Origin: Adhaeretor mobilis
Lineage (GTDB): Bacteria > Planctomycetota > Planctomycetia > Pirellulales > Lacipirellulaceae
NCBI RefSeq assembly: GCF_007741515.1
Contig: NZ_CP036263.1
Span: 2,959,178-3,023,177, forward strand
DNA length: 64,000 nt
Reading direction: 5' to 3'
The position numbers and the translations under genes are program-made. The notes beneath the pieces were generated by a model that had not been told where the DNA came from, did not search any database, and was given only the letters and a program-made list of their open reading frames with translations. This document shows, in pieces, positions 41,937 through 50,136 of the stretch. The stretch's first letter is position 1; every line of letters starts with the position of its first letter.

Positions 41937-42620
41937 ATGAGTTTGTTTAAGAGTTTCAAGCGATTCTCGGTTCTGCAGCGGGTCGCTACCTTGGGTGTGC
42001 TGACTGCTAGTCTTGCCATAGGACCTTTTGTCTCGGCTGCCGTCATCAACGACTTCGACAGCGATCTCGAATCGTGGAGATTCGACTTCGGTGGAACCGC
42101 ACCCCCTAGTGGAATCGTTCATGATCCTGCAGAAGGGTCGCCCGGAAACGCGCCTGGGGCAGCTCGTTTGACTTTCGGATTCCCCGGCGGTGGCATCGCA
42201 TTTACAGGCGATGTGTTTGGTTCAGAAACTGATCTCACTGGCAGCACTGCGATTGCCTTTGATGTAAAAATTGCTGGCGCCTCTTCGCAGGACGCTTTCG
42301 GCAACTATGGCTTCGCACAGTTCGTGTCGCGCGAAACAGATGGCTACAACTGGGGCAGCCAGTCAGGTTTTAATCTCTCAGGCCCTACTGATGAGTGGCA
42401 AACGATCACAATCCCAACCACCGCAAATGGTGGTATGGATATGACGGCAACTCGTGCCTTTACCCTGCAGATTTATGGTGGACCAAGCCAGAACATCCCC
42501 GGCCCGGTTGCGATCTGGCTAGACAACGTTCGCACAGTTCCGATTCCAGAGCCAACCGCTATAGTACTACTTGGGTTGGCTGGAGTTGGTATTGCCTTGC
42601 AACGGCGACGCGATAGCTAA
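41937..42620 (+). CDS. PEP-CTERM protein with one carbohydrate-binding-like module
   Basis: 227 residues from ATG 41937, preceded by GGAGGGAG. The signal peptide is ATLGVLTASLAIGPFVSAAV. The mature part is a single jelly-roll-like module starting VINDFDSDLESWRFDFGG and ending VAIWLDNVRTV, similar in plan to the two modules of the divergent neighbour. The PEP-CTERM tail is IPEPTAIVLLGLAGVGIALQ followed by RRRDS. It lies directly behind the promoter and operator at 41770-41824, so the locus repressor should control it. Probably a surface-exposed glycan-binding protein; ligand unproven. Confidence 0.82.
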   Translation: MSLFKSFKRFSVLQRVATLGVLTASLAIGPFVSAAVINDFDSDLESWRFDFGGTAPPSGIVHDPAEGSPGNAPGAARLTFGFPGGGIAFTGDVFGSETDLTGSTAIAFDVKIAGASSQDAFGNYGFAQFVSRETDGYNWGSQSGFNLSGPTDEWQTITIPTTANGGMDMTATRAFTLQIYGGPSQNIPGPVAIWLDNVRTVPIPEPTAIVLLGLAGVGIALQRRRDS

Positions 42621-42653
42621 CCTTTAGGGCGAGACGATGTGCTGAGAAACCCC

Positions 42654-42697
42654 TGCTGCTAACCTGAACGCAAGCCTGTTGCTTCAGGTTAGCAGCA
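42654..42697 (+). terminator. Strong hairpin after the PEP-CTERM gene
   Basis: A perfect 15-bp stem: TGCTGCTAACCTGAA (42654-42668) pairs with TTCAGGTTAGCAGCA (42683-42697), 14-base loop. It starts 33 bases after the stop at 42620. There is no T-run, so it may attenuate or stabilise the mRNA rather than end it outright. Confidence 0.6.
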
Positions 42698-42820
42698 CTT
42701 GGGATTGATTTTGAATTCTGCTGATGATTTCAGCACGACTGCGATGGGGCAGACCGCAGCGTGCCGTCCATTATCTCAGCGCAGACCGAGTATTAGAGAA
42801 ACCTACAAGGAGAGGACCAG

Positions 42821-43948
42821 ATGAGAATTATTCCATTGCTGAAATCTCCGCGCCCAAGCAACAAACGGCATTGGCAGCCATCTGGGAAATCGCGAGCTTT
42901 CACACTTGTTGAACTGCTCGTTGTTATCGCCATCATAGGCGTCTTGGTTGGACTATTACTGCCAGCCGTGCAAGCCGCTAGGGAAGCAGCTCGTCGGATT
43001 TCGTGCACAAACAATCTCCGCAATGTGGCCCTCGGTGTTCTGAATTACCACGATAGTTTTGAACGCTTTCCAGTGCCCGCATCAGTACGACCTAACAGCA
43101 ACGATTCGGTACTTACCGATAAACGACTGTTCAAGAACTGGGCCATTGAGATACTGCCTTATCTGGAGCAGCAGTCTCTGTTTGATCGCTTCCAGATCGA
43201 TGACACAACTCGCGTCTCAGATGCTATCAATGAAGAAGCTCGTGGCACCGAACTTAGCTTGATGCTTTGCCCCAGTGACCAAGGCCAGGGAAATCTATTT
43301 CAAGGTACTTCTGGGAATTGGGCGCGGGGCAATTACGCCATGAACGCGTATCAGTTCTGGGGCAATAGTTTCATTTCTAAAGCGGCTCGTGGTGAGCAAG
43401 ATCATCCGGTCACAGAATTCCTAGATCAGAACCTTGGTATGGGTGGGGTGGGTGGACCTGACATGAGCATCGCCAAGATTCAGGATGGCACTACTAACAC
43501 GATCATGCTATCGGAGTTGCGAGTCGGCTTAGGGCAGTCAGATCGACGTGGTGTATGGGCGATGGGCATGTGCGGGTCAAACTATCACTGCCGCCATGCC
43601 TCGTTACCAATAAATAGTTGTGGCGGTTTCGACGACGATGTTTACGAATTCAGTGAAGTGATTGCAGAAGTAGGAGCGGAAACACTTGCGGCACAGTGCA
43701 TGAGCGCTGACCCAGGGGTAAACGCTAGCGGGCAATCCGTTGTGCGAAGTCAGCACCCCGGCGGTGCGCATGCGGCTCTAGTGGACGGTAGCGTCCGATT
43801 CCTTAGCGATTTTATCGAGACTGGCGAACTCTCAATCGCCGGTTTTATAGGCGAAGGTGCCAACGACCTCGATCCAGAAGTATTCGGCGTATGGCCCCGG
43901 CTTAATGTCTCATCCGACGGGTTTCTCATAGATTCGGGTGCTCTATAG
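42821..43948 (+). CDS. DUF1559 protein with type IV pilin-like N-terminus
   Basis: A 375-residue planctomycete-type pseudopilin-like protein. AAGGAG lies upstream of ATG 42821. The prepilin motif FTLVELLVVIAIIGVLVGLL is at about residues 26-45, followed by LPAVQAAREAARRISCTNNL, the standard DUF1559 helix. The C-terminal H-x9-DG motif is in HPGGAHAALVDGSVRFLSDF. Function is unknown; these proteins probably assemble into or associate with cell-surface fibres. The gene is followed within about 40 bases by a lipoprotein gene, an arrangement repeated at 53292-54843. Confidence 0.9.
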   Translation: MRIIPLLKSPRPSNKRHWQPSGKSRAFTLVELLVVIAIIGVLVGLLLPAVQAAREAARRISCTNNLRNVALGVLNYHDSFERFPVPASVRPNSNDSVLTDKRLFKNWAIEILPYLEQQSLFDRFQIDDTTRVSDAINEEARGTELSLMLCPSDQGQGNLFQGTSGNWARGNYAMNAYQFWGNSFISKAARGEQDHPVTEFLDQNLGMGGVGGPDMSIAKIQDGTTNTIMLSELRVGLGQSDRRGVWAMGMCGSNYHCRHASLPINSCGGFDDDVYEFSEVIAEVGAETLAAQCMSADPGVNASGQSVVRSQHPGGAHAALVDGSVRFLSDFIETGELSIAGFIGEGANDLDPEVFGVWPRLNVSSDGFLIDSGAL

Positions 43949-43988
43949 GCCATGTCCACAAATTCAAGCCTGCAAGAAAACGGAACAC

Positions 43989-44408
43989 ATGTCTGTACGA
44001 TTGAGCCTCCTTGCCACTTTCCTGCTCACTATTGCGTGTATTGGATGTGGCTCTGACTCTCCCTTTGACTATGTCGATGCGAAAGGGGCAGTTACTTACG
44101 AAGACGGCTCCAAGATACCAGTCGGGGGAATCGAGCTTCGTTTCTACGCTATGAACCCTCCAGAAGCCGGTGGCGCAAAACCGCGACCAGCTATTGCGCA
44201 TACGGATGCCGAAGGGAAGTTTGACCTTGTAACGAGCTATAAGTATGGCGATGGCTTGATTCCTGGGAAGCATCGCGTGGCTATAATGGAAGCCGTAGGC
44301 GAGGACAAGAAACCTCTCATCCCGAAAGACTACTCCAACCCACGCCAGACACCTCTGGTGGTTGATACGGCTGAGCTTCCTTTCCAGATAAAAGTTCCTA
44401 AGCCTTGA
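43989..44408 (+). CDS. Small lipoprotein with carboxypeptidase-regulatory-like domain
   Basis: 139 residues from ATG 43989. The signal sequence LSLLATFLLTIACIGC ends in a lipobox, so Cys20 would be lipidated. The rest is a beta-sandwich-like domain (AKGAVTYEDGSKIPVGGIEL, TDAEGKFDLVTSYKYGDGLI, PGKHRVAIMEAV, PLVVDTAELPFQIKV), typical of the transthyretin-like proteins found next to DUF1559 genes in planctomycetes. It lies between the DUF1559 gene and the GH113-like gene, 21 bases from the latter, so the three are probably co-transcribed. Confidence 0.82.
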   Translation: MSVRLSLLATFLLTIACIGCGSDSPFDYVDAKGAVTYEDGSKIPVGGIELRFYAMNPPEAGGAKPRPAIAHTDAEGKFDLVTSYKYGDGLIPGKHRVAIMEAVGEDKKPLIPKDYSNPRQTPLVVDTAELPFQIKVPKP

Positions 44409-44429
44409 CCAACCTAGTGGTAAGACCAA

Positions 44430-46403
44430 ATGTCGCCTAACTGTCATAGATTGTCGATATCTCGACTGCTGCTAGCGCTGTGTACTTTGCATTTGGGGCA
44501 ACTAGCTTCCGCTGGCGACCCTGCAGTGTACGAGCCTGGTGTCGATCCGGGCGTCGGATTCAATCTTGTTTCCTGGGGAAATTTTGGCAACGGCACACAA
44601 GTCTGGGAAAACGCGGTTCAGTCGGCCTACGATGCGGGCTTCGATGAAGTGTCGCTTAGCCCGATTCGCTTCTACACACCCGGTTCCGGCTCGATCGCCA
44701 CTACCTCCAGTAGTGGGCCAGAACTTAGTCACGTTGCTGCCGGAGTGGTACGGGCCAAGTCGCTCGGCATGCGCGTAACAGTCAACCCGTTTGTTGAGCC
44801 CGTCGGCTTTAGCGGTTGGAGAGGACTCTACAACCCGACTCCAGGCAGTGCCGAGTCGAACACTTTTTGGAATGACTACCAGCAATACATTACCGACGTG
44901 GCTACCATGGCGCAAACCAATGGTGCGGACTCGCTCACTGTAGGCACCGAACTACGAGGACTCACTCGCAATTCAGGTAACAATGCGAATTGGACCTCTG
45001 TCATCAACTCAGCCAATACGGCATTCAGTGGGTCGATCGGATACGCCGCTAACTGGGACAACTACCACCACCCCAATGTAGCGAGCACCATTTGGGATCA
45101 CTCAGCAATAGACTACGTGGGCATTGACTCTTACTTCACGAACCTCCTTACCAACTCTCAAGCCGACGCTTCCGGGAGCTATCCCGACGCAGGCTTTATT
45201 TCTACCGTTGAGAGTGCCTGGAACAACAAGCTCGACAACGAAATATTGCCTTTTGCTTCGTCGCTTCAGTCAGGTTCTGGATTACCCGTAGAGTTCACAG
45301 AGGTGGGCTACCTGCCCCGCAACCGTACCACTGTGAATCCTCAGAACGGTAGCGGAGCATTGAACCAAGACGAACAGAACATGGCGTTTGAGGGTCTTAT
45401 GCGAGCCCTTGATGGGCGATTGGCAAGCGGCGAATTCCTGGCGACACACATCTGGCAATGGGACATGCAAGGGTCCGGGGGAAGCAGCTGGAATATGAAT
45501 CCCAACGGTGGGAATCAACCCACGAACCAACAGACCGCTCAGTGGCTATCCGACTTTGTTGGTGGCACCCTCACCGACCATGGCGATCCTCCAGACCATG
45601 CTACCCAAGTTCTCTATAGCTTCGAGAATGGTGTGGATGGTTTCTACTATCCGAACTTCGAAACGCAGCCTGCGAGTACTCTCTTGCAAGCAACTTCAAC
45701 GGGCGCTACTCACGAATCTCACAGCTTGGCAATCACGAAGCCCACAGCACCTTGGACCTGGGATGCTCGGGTCGAAATGGGCGGAGAGCAACTGCAAACC
45801 CTGCAGGATGCGCTCAATGACGACATTGATAAATACGTTTTGGAAATGGATGTAACTTATGTGGCCAGCGACCTTCCCGTTGGGTTGGCAGACCTGAACT
45901 TGCACGTCTCTTTAGAGACAGACCTCGACGATTGGAATCAGGCCTTCCCCTACGCTGATATTGATAGCCCAGTGGACCAACTCTTCGAAGTCGAAATTCC
46001 GCTGAGTGATTTTAACCTGAGTGCCGGCATAGCGTGGGCGAATCTTCATCTTGGATTTGCTGGTGTCTTTTCGGGCGATGCCACTTTCTACATTGATCGC
46101 ATTGCCCTTACCGACACTACTTTCGTTGCAGAGGATGCAGATTTTAATGAAGATGGCGAAGTCGACGGAGAAGATTTTCTTTTATGGCAGCGTGGTTCAG
46201 GAACGGAATCTGGTGCTGCACTGGCTCAAGGTGATGCCAATGGCGATGGCACTGTCGATGCTCTCGATCTCGCGGTCTGGCAAAGCCAATACGGTCAGGC
46301 TTCCTCATCTGTAAGCTCTCTATTGAGTGTGCCCGAACCGACCTCGTATTGGCTACTTTTCTGTGCTTGCTCAGTTCTGTGCAGGGTCAGAAAGTCCAGC
46401 TAG
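44430..46403 (+). CDS. PEP-CTERM GH113-like glycosidase with binding module and dockerin-like repeat
   Basis: A 657-residue secreted enzyme. Signal peptide LLLALCTLHLGQLASA, then a TIM barrel (about residues 35-385) resembling GH113 endo-mannanases: LSHVAAGVVRAKSLGMRVTV, acid/base Glu174 in LTVGTELRGL, SIGYAANWDNYHHP, IDYVGIDSYFTN, and nucleophile Glu291 in VEFTEVGYLPR. Next is a jelly-roll-like module (VLYSFENGVDGFYYPNFETQ ... FYIDRIALTDT). Dockerin-like calcium loops (ADFNEDGEVDGEDFLLWQRG, DANGDGTVDALDLAVWQSQY) and a PEP-CTERM tail (VPEPTSYWLLFCACSVLCRV) finish it. It is likely anchored at the surface to cut mannan; substrate is inferred from family and locus. Confidence 0.82.
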   Translation: MSPNCHRLSISRLLLALCTLHLGQLASAGDPAVYEPGVDPGVGFNLVSWGNFGNGTQVWENAVQSAYDAGFDEVSLSPIRFYTPGSGSIATTSSSGPELSHVAAGVVRAKSLGMRVTVNPFVEPVGFSGWRGLYNPTPGSAESNTFWNDYQQYITDVATMAQTNGADSLTVGTELRGLTRNSGNNANWTSVINSANTAFSGSIGYAANWDNYHHPNVASTIWDHSAIDYVGIDSYFTNLLTNSQADASGSYPDAGFISTVESAWNNKLDNEILPFASSLQSGSGLPVEFTEVGYLPRNRTTVNPQNGSGALNQDEQNMAFEGLMRALDGRLASGEFLATHIWQWDMQGSGGSSWNMNPNGGNQPTNQQTAQWLSDFVGGTLTDHGDPPDHATQVLYSFENGVDGFYYPNFETQPASTLLQATSTGATHESHSLAITKPTAPWTWDARVEMGGEQLQTLQDALNDDIDKYVLEMDVTYVASDLPVGLADLNLHVSLETDLDDWNQAFPYADIDSPVDQLFEVEIPLSDFNLSAGIAWANLHLGFAGVFSGDATFYIDRIALTDTTFVAEDADFNEDGEVDGEDFLLWQRGSGTESGAALAQGDANGDGTVDALDLAVWQSQYGQASSSVSSLLSVPEPTSYWLLFCACSVLCRVRKSS

Positions 46404-46501
46404 CGCCCCCCTGCTTTTGGTCTCCCTGGCTTTCGAAAGGTTCAATAATCGCCTTGCCTTTCTTCCGACCAGTCGCACTATCAATGCTGTATTCTCCCAG
46501 C

Positions 46502-47413
46502 ATGCCGACTCGATTACTAACAATCGTACTGCTGTTGGCCTCTTGCCCGTTTGTGTTTTTCCAGATGGCGTATGCCGAACCTAACGTTGAGCGTGATGTC
46601 AACCTCTACGCTAAAGACAACTTAGTCGCTTGGTGCATCGTGCCCTACGACAACCAAGATCGCACTCCTGCAGAACGGACTCAAATGCTGCAAGAACTGG
46701 GCTTCCGTTCGCTGGCGTGGGACTGGCGGCATGAGCATCTCAGCTTGCTCGACAGTGAGATATTGCTGCTTCGAAAAGCACGCATCAAGCTGAAAGCGGT
46801 CTGGTGCTGGATCGATGGTAGGTCAAAGAGTGGGCTTGGCGAAGCGAACGAGCAAGTGCTCGCGAGTTTGGAAAGAACAGGGACGAAAACAGAAATTTGG
46901 GTGAGCTTCGCCGCTCCTTTCTTCGCAGGTTTGAGCGACGAAGAGAAAGTCGCGAAAGGAGCCGAAATGGTTGCGGCCTTACGAAAGAAAACAAAAGCTA
47001 TCGGGTGCCGTGTGTCTCTCTACAATCACGGCGACTGGTTCGGCGAACCACGTAACATGGTCAAGGTTCTTCGATATCTGAAAGTGGGCGATGTCGGGCT
47101 GGTGTACAACTTTCATCACGCACATTCGCAATTGAAGGATTACCAATCTAACCTAGCCCTTATGATGCCCTACCTTCGCACGGTGAATCTCAACGGAATG
47201 CGGTCTGAGGGCCCCAAGATAATCCGGTTAGGCTCAGGCGATCTTGAAGGGACGATGATGAGACAACTCAAAGAAGCGGGTTTCAAAGGTCATATTGGCA
47301 TATTGGGACACGTCGAAGAGGCCGACGTGAAAGATGTTCTTACCGAGAATCTCTCGGGGATGAAGAAGCTGCTCCGGCGAATGGGAGAAGCTGAGGCATT
47401 ATCGACTTACTAG
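46502..47413 (+). CDS. Secreted sugar isomerase-like TIM barrel protein
   Basis: 303 residues from ATG 46502; in-frame starts upstream (46349, 46484) overlap the previous gene's tail or lack support. The signal peptide is LLTIVLLLASCPFVFFQMAYA. The mature part matches the xylose isomerase-like / AP endonuclease 2 TIM-barrel fold: ERTQMLQELGFRSLAWDW, KLKAVWCWIDGRSKSGLG, MVAALRKKTKAIGCRVSLYN, DVGLVYNFHHAHSQLKDYQS, RTVNLNGMR and FKGHIGILGHVEEADVKDVL. Many secreted planctomycete members of this fold lack a proven activity. It follows the GH113-like gene on the same strand. Sugar epimerase or a related role is possible but unproven. Confidence 0.78.
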   Translation: MPTRLLTIVLLLASCPFVFFQMAYAEPNVERDVNLYAKDNLVAWCIVPYDNQDRTPAERTQMLQELGFRSLAWDWRHEHLSLLDSEILLLRKARIKLKAVWCWIDGRSKSGLGEANEQVLASLERTGTKTEIWVSFAAPFFAGLSDEEKVAKGAEMVAALRKKTKAIGCRVSLYNHGDWFGEPRNMVKVLRYLKVGDVGLVYNFHHAHSQLKDYQSNLALMMPYLRTVNLNGMRSEGPKIIRLGSGDLEGTMMRQLKEAGFKGHIGILGHVEEADVKDVLTENLSGMKKLLRRMGEAEALSTY

Positions 47414-47429
47414 TGCCTCTAACTGATAA

Positions 47430-48755
47430 TTATTCGAAACTCACAACTTGGGGATATTTCTCGCGATCACTGAGAAGCAGCAAGAGCTCAACCCAGTCGT
47501 CTAGAGACACATCATAATCTTCGGCGAGCTGTTTGCTGACGGGTTGTTGCAAGTGATTAGGAAATAGCTGAACCCCATGTAGGGCACCTACGAACGCGCC
47601 TAGCAATTGCGCTGCCGAATCGGTGTCATGGCCGAAATCGAGCACGAGAGCCATCGCTGCTAGTGGATCGTAGTCGCAGAATTCTATCGCCGAGAATACT
47701 AGTGCAAGGACAAAATGAGCTTCCCAATAGTATTTCGCCTGGCCTTCATTCTCTAAAATTTCGAATAGGCTATTCGGCTTTCCTTTGGCTCGAACAAACG
47801 CATTGTGCGAGAAATCAAGCCAAAGAGTGATTGGACGGGAAGCGTAGGGTACGTCAATGTACCGGTAGGGGTCGGTAGCCTTCATGGAATTGGTAATGGC
47901 TTGCCAAGCAGTTTTTCTACTTTGTAAGTCCGTTGGCGTATTTTGCTGCAGCGCGACAGCTAACCCAGCCACGATGGCTGAGTTAATGTCTTTGGCTGTC
48001 CCCGTGTCAAAGAAACTCAAGGCATAGCAGGCACGATAGGCCTCTTCAGGCTTTCCGGCATAGAGGGCAGCCACAGGCAACATGGTCATTTGCCCACAAC
48101 ATGTAGGAATGCCAGCCCAAATGCGATCTGTAGGTGCCGCAATTCTGAGGTCGCGACTCCCTAGAACCCAATGGGCTGATTTCCAATATTCCCGCAACGA
48201 TTCTTCGCAGAGATCGCGATAGTTGGCTCGTTTCGTGATCGCCTCAGTGTCAATAAATTCCAGATATGCCCGGGCCAAATCTTTTTCGGCAACTGGTAAT
48301 CGATTCTCTTGCATCGCCTTTTGCAAAGCATTCATCAAAACCATTTTTTGGCGAGTATCATCGGTAATCGTGCCCGAGGCAGCTGACGATTGCCATTGGC
48401 CATATGCTTCTGGTTCGGGGCGCAATTTTTGATAACTCTGCAATTGAAGTGATTTGCTCATTCGAGACAGATCATCGACAGACAAAGCCCGATCCGCCGA
48501 CCAGGAGCGATAGCCAGGCATCATAGCTGCAACAGCTTCAGATTTCTGAAACTCGATGGGACCACCAAGAGCATCGCCTATCGCTGAACCGAGAAGCAGC
48601 CCTTTTACCTTATCGCCATTTATCCGGCTAGTTGTAGAGACGAGCCTCGGGGTTTCACCACCCATGACATGCTTATCGGACGACCATGTCTGATCAATAC
48701 CAATCAGCATTGAAGCTATCATAAATTGCCGCCTAGATGTTCTCGATTGCAACAT
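47430..48755 (-). CDS. ADP-ribosylglycohydrolase-family protein
   Basis: About 441 residues from ATG 48755; an in-frame ATG at 48929 with GGAG upstream would add 58 residues. 48755 is preferred because RTSRRQFMIASMLIGI then sits at the N-terminus as a possible twin-arginine signal, though its hydrophobic part is short. The family is shown by VKGLLLGSAIGDALGGPIEF, SGTITDDTRQKMVLMNALQK and, near the C-terminus, LDFGHDTDSAAQLLGAFVGA, which supply the two metal sites of DraG/ARH-type hydrolases. These remove ADP-ribose from proteins or small molecules, yet an exported copy would more likely act on another glycoside. It converges with the isomerase-like gene, 16 bases apart. Confidence 0.82.
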   Translation of the reverse strand: MLQSRTSRRQFMIASMLIGIDQTWSSDKHVMGGETPRLVSTTSRINGDKVKGLLLGSAIGDALGGPIEFQKSEAVAAMMPGYRSWSADRALSVDDLSRMSKSLQLQSYQKLRPEPEAYGQWQSSAASGTITDDTRQKMVLMNALQKAMQENRLPVAEKDLARAYLEFIDTEAITKRANYRDLCEESLREYWKSAHWVLGSRDLRIAAPTDRIWAGIPTCCGQMTMLPVAALYAGKPEEAYRACYALSFFDTGTAKDINSAIVAGLAVALQQNTPTDLQSRKTAWQAITNSMKATDPYRYIDVPYASRPITLWLDFSHNAFVRAKGKPNSLFEILENEGQAKYYWEAHFVLALVFSAIEFCDYDPLAAMALVLDFGHDTDSAAQLLGAFVGALHGVQLFPNHLQQPVSKQLAEDYDVSLDDWVELLLLLSDREKYPQVVSFE

Positions 48756-49702
48756 TCGCTCCCAGTTAATTCCAGGTAGTAGCTCACACTTTTTCGCGAA
48801 TGAACCGGTGTGATCCGATTCTATAAATGCCAACCGACATTGTAACGTTTCATTGTCTTCGTAGTAGCTCTCCGATAACGAGGACTTGCTGCTCGAATCA
48901 CCTTCACCGCAATTGTCTATTAAATTCATTATCGATTTTCTCCACGGGGGAAACTGGCAAACGTCTCTACCCAAAAGGTCACGTGAGGCTTTTCCAGTAC
49001 CGCGCTATCTAGGGATCAAAAGGGGGAAATACATGGCCAGTTGCAAGTGCAAGGAACCCATCTAATCAGTTCGTCAGATGAAGTCATTCAGTTGACAGGT
49101 GCTGCCACGCATGGGCTGTGGCCTGCTCCCCAAAACCTAGTCCAGAGAATTTTTTGAAAATGGCGATACCGTCGAGTCAGCAGCCAGAGGCTGGAACGCT
49201 CAGGTCATTCGGTTGACCGTTAATGCCTCGAGGAAGCCTATCTTAACAGTCCCGAACTGAAGCCCGATGACTTTGACGAGATGATTTTTGCGATAGCCGA
49301 CAGTTGCGTTGCCAATGGGTTGTACTGCATCGCTTTGATAAAGTTCGTAGACGCTGGACAACGAACCATGAGTTTACTCTCCTCACTCAACAAGCAGAGC
49401 CAATCTGGGGCATTCGAGCTGCTGTCCGACTTGCCGAAGCCGTATTTCCAAATCGCACCCTCACGGGGGAGCGCGGATAGAAACCATTTGGTGTAGACCA
49501 GCGTTTTGCCAGTTGCTTATCGCTCCCTCATCTGGAACGCGGTTGGAAAAGCATTAACTGGCGCAAGCTGCGAAGGCCGATGCATCGCCTCCTTGTAGGA
49601 GGCGGGGATGGACTTGCCTGTCACAGGATAGCATAGGGTTGGGGCGATTGCCCCACGACGGCAAGCTCGGGGCCATTCCATGAAACTCGAATTCGAACCG
49701 GG

Positions 49703-49724
49703 TGCCTCGAGGTTATGAGGCACT
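49703..49724 (-). repeat. tRNA-Met-like 3' fragment, right copy
   Basis: The reverse complement reads GTGCCTCATAACCTCGAGGC and continues through CCCGGTTCGAATTCGAG (49686-49702), i.e. anticodon loop CTCATAA, 3' anticodon stem, variable loop and a T-arm with GGTTCGAAT. The 5' half of a tRNA is absent, and the bases before the loop do not pair with CCTCG. It matches the left copy at 30762 over most of its length. Confidence 0.45.
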
Positions 49725-50103
49725 TCAAAAAACGTTCAAAAAACCTTGTATTTCTCGACGTTTATAGTGATTCTACCCCCAGGATACACTATTGCAAGTG
49801 ATTGCATCCGTGATCAGAACAACTCTTGTATTTCAGTCTTTTCGTAAATCGCTACAGTTTTATTTCTGTCAGTGACAGAAACAGAAGTTTTGCTAAAGGC
49901 GAAGCAAAGTGGTGATTGACGACAAACTTATTGAACACGAGGGCTGCCTGACGAGTACATCTAGATCTACTTTTGGCTAGTTTGTGAGTTCTCACAACGC
50001 ATCGTAATGCGCCAGTGACAAATCAGCCACGATTTGTGACTAGCGATTGCGCGGAATCAACGAGTTTGCGAGCACGTCGACCGAGAATTTTCGGTCGACT
50101 TTG

Positions 50104-50126
50104 AGTGACAAATTTGTTGAACAGGA
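50104..50126 (+). repeat. Dispersed repeat, copy 2
   Basis: GTGACAAATTTGTTGAACAG followed by GAC, 22 of 23 identical to 32285-32307. A more diverged version (GACGACAAACTTATTGAACA) lies near 49919. Confidence 0.5.
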
Positions 50127-50136
50127 CAGAGAGAAC

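Larger units (their letters stand above)
48930..50136. other. Gene-free region of about 1.2 kb
   Basis: No convincing gene. Short open frames (49281-49496 plus, 49517-49723 minus) lack coding character. It contains a tRNA-Met-like fragment, a run of A-rich sequence at 49726-49760, and copies of the dispersed repeat near 49925 and at 50104. The density of repeat scraps fits a junction of inserted DNA. Confidence 0.45.

Noticed and set aside
49281..49496. 71-codon plus-strand open frame in the gene-free region
   Set aside because: No motif, no ribosome-binding site and unremarkable composition; not supported as a gene.
49663..49724. Possible intact tRNA-Met on the minus strand
   Set aside because: Anticodon loop and T-arm are present, but no matching 5' anticodon stem, D-arm or acceptor stem can be formed; treated as a fragment.
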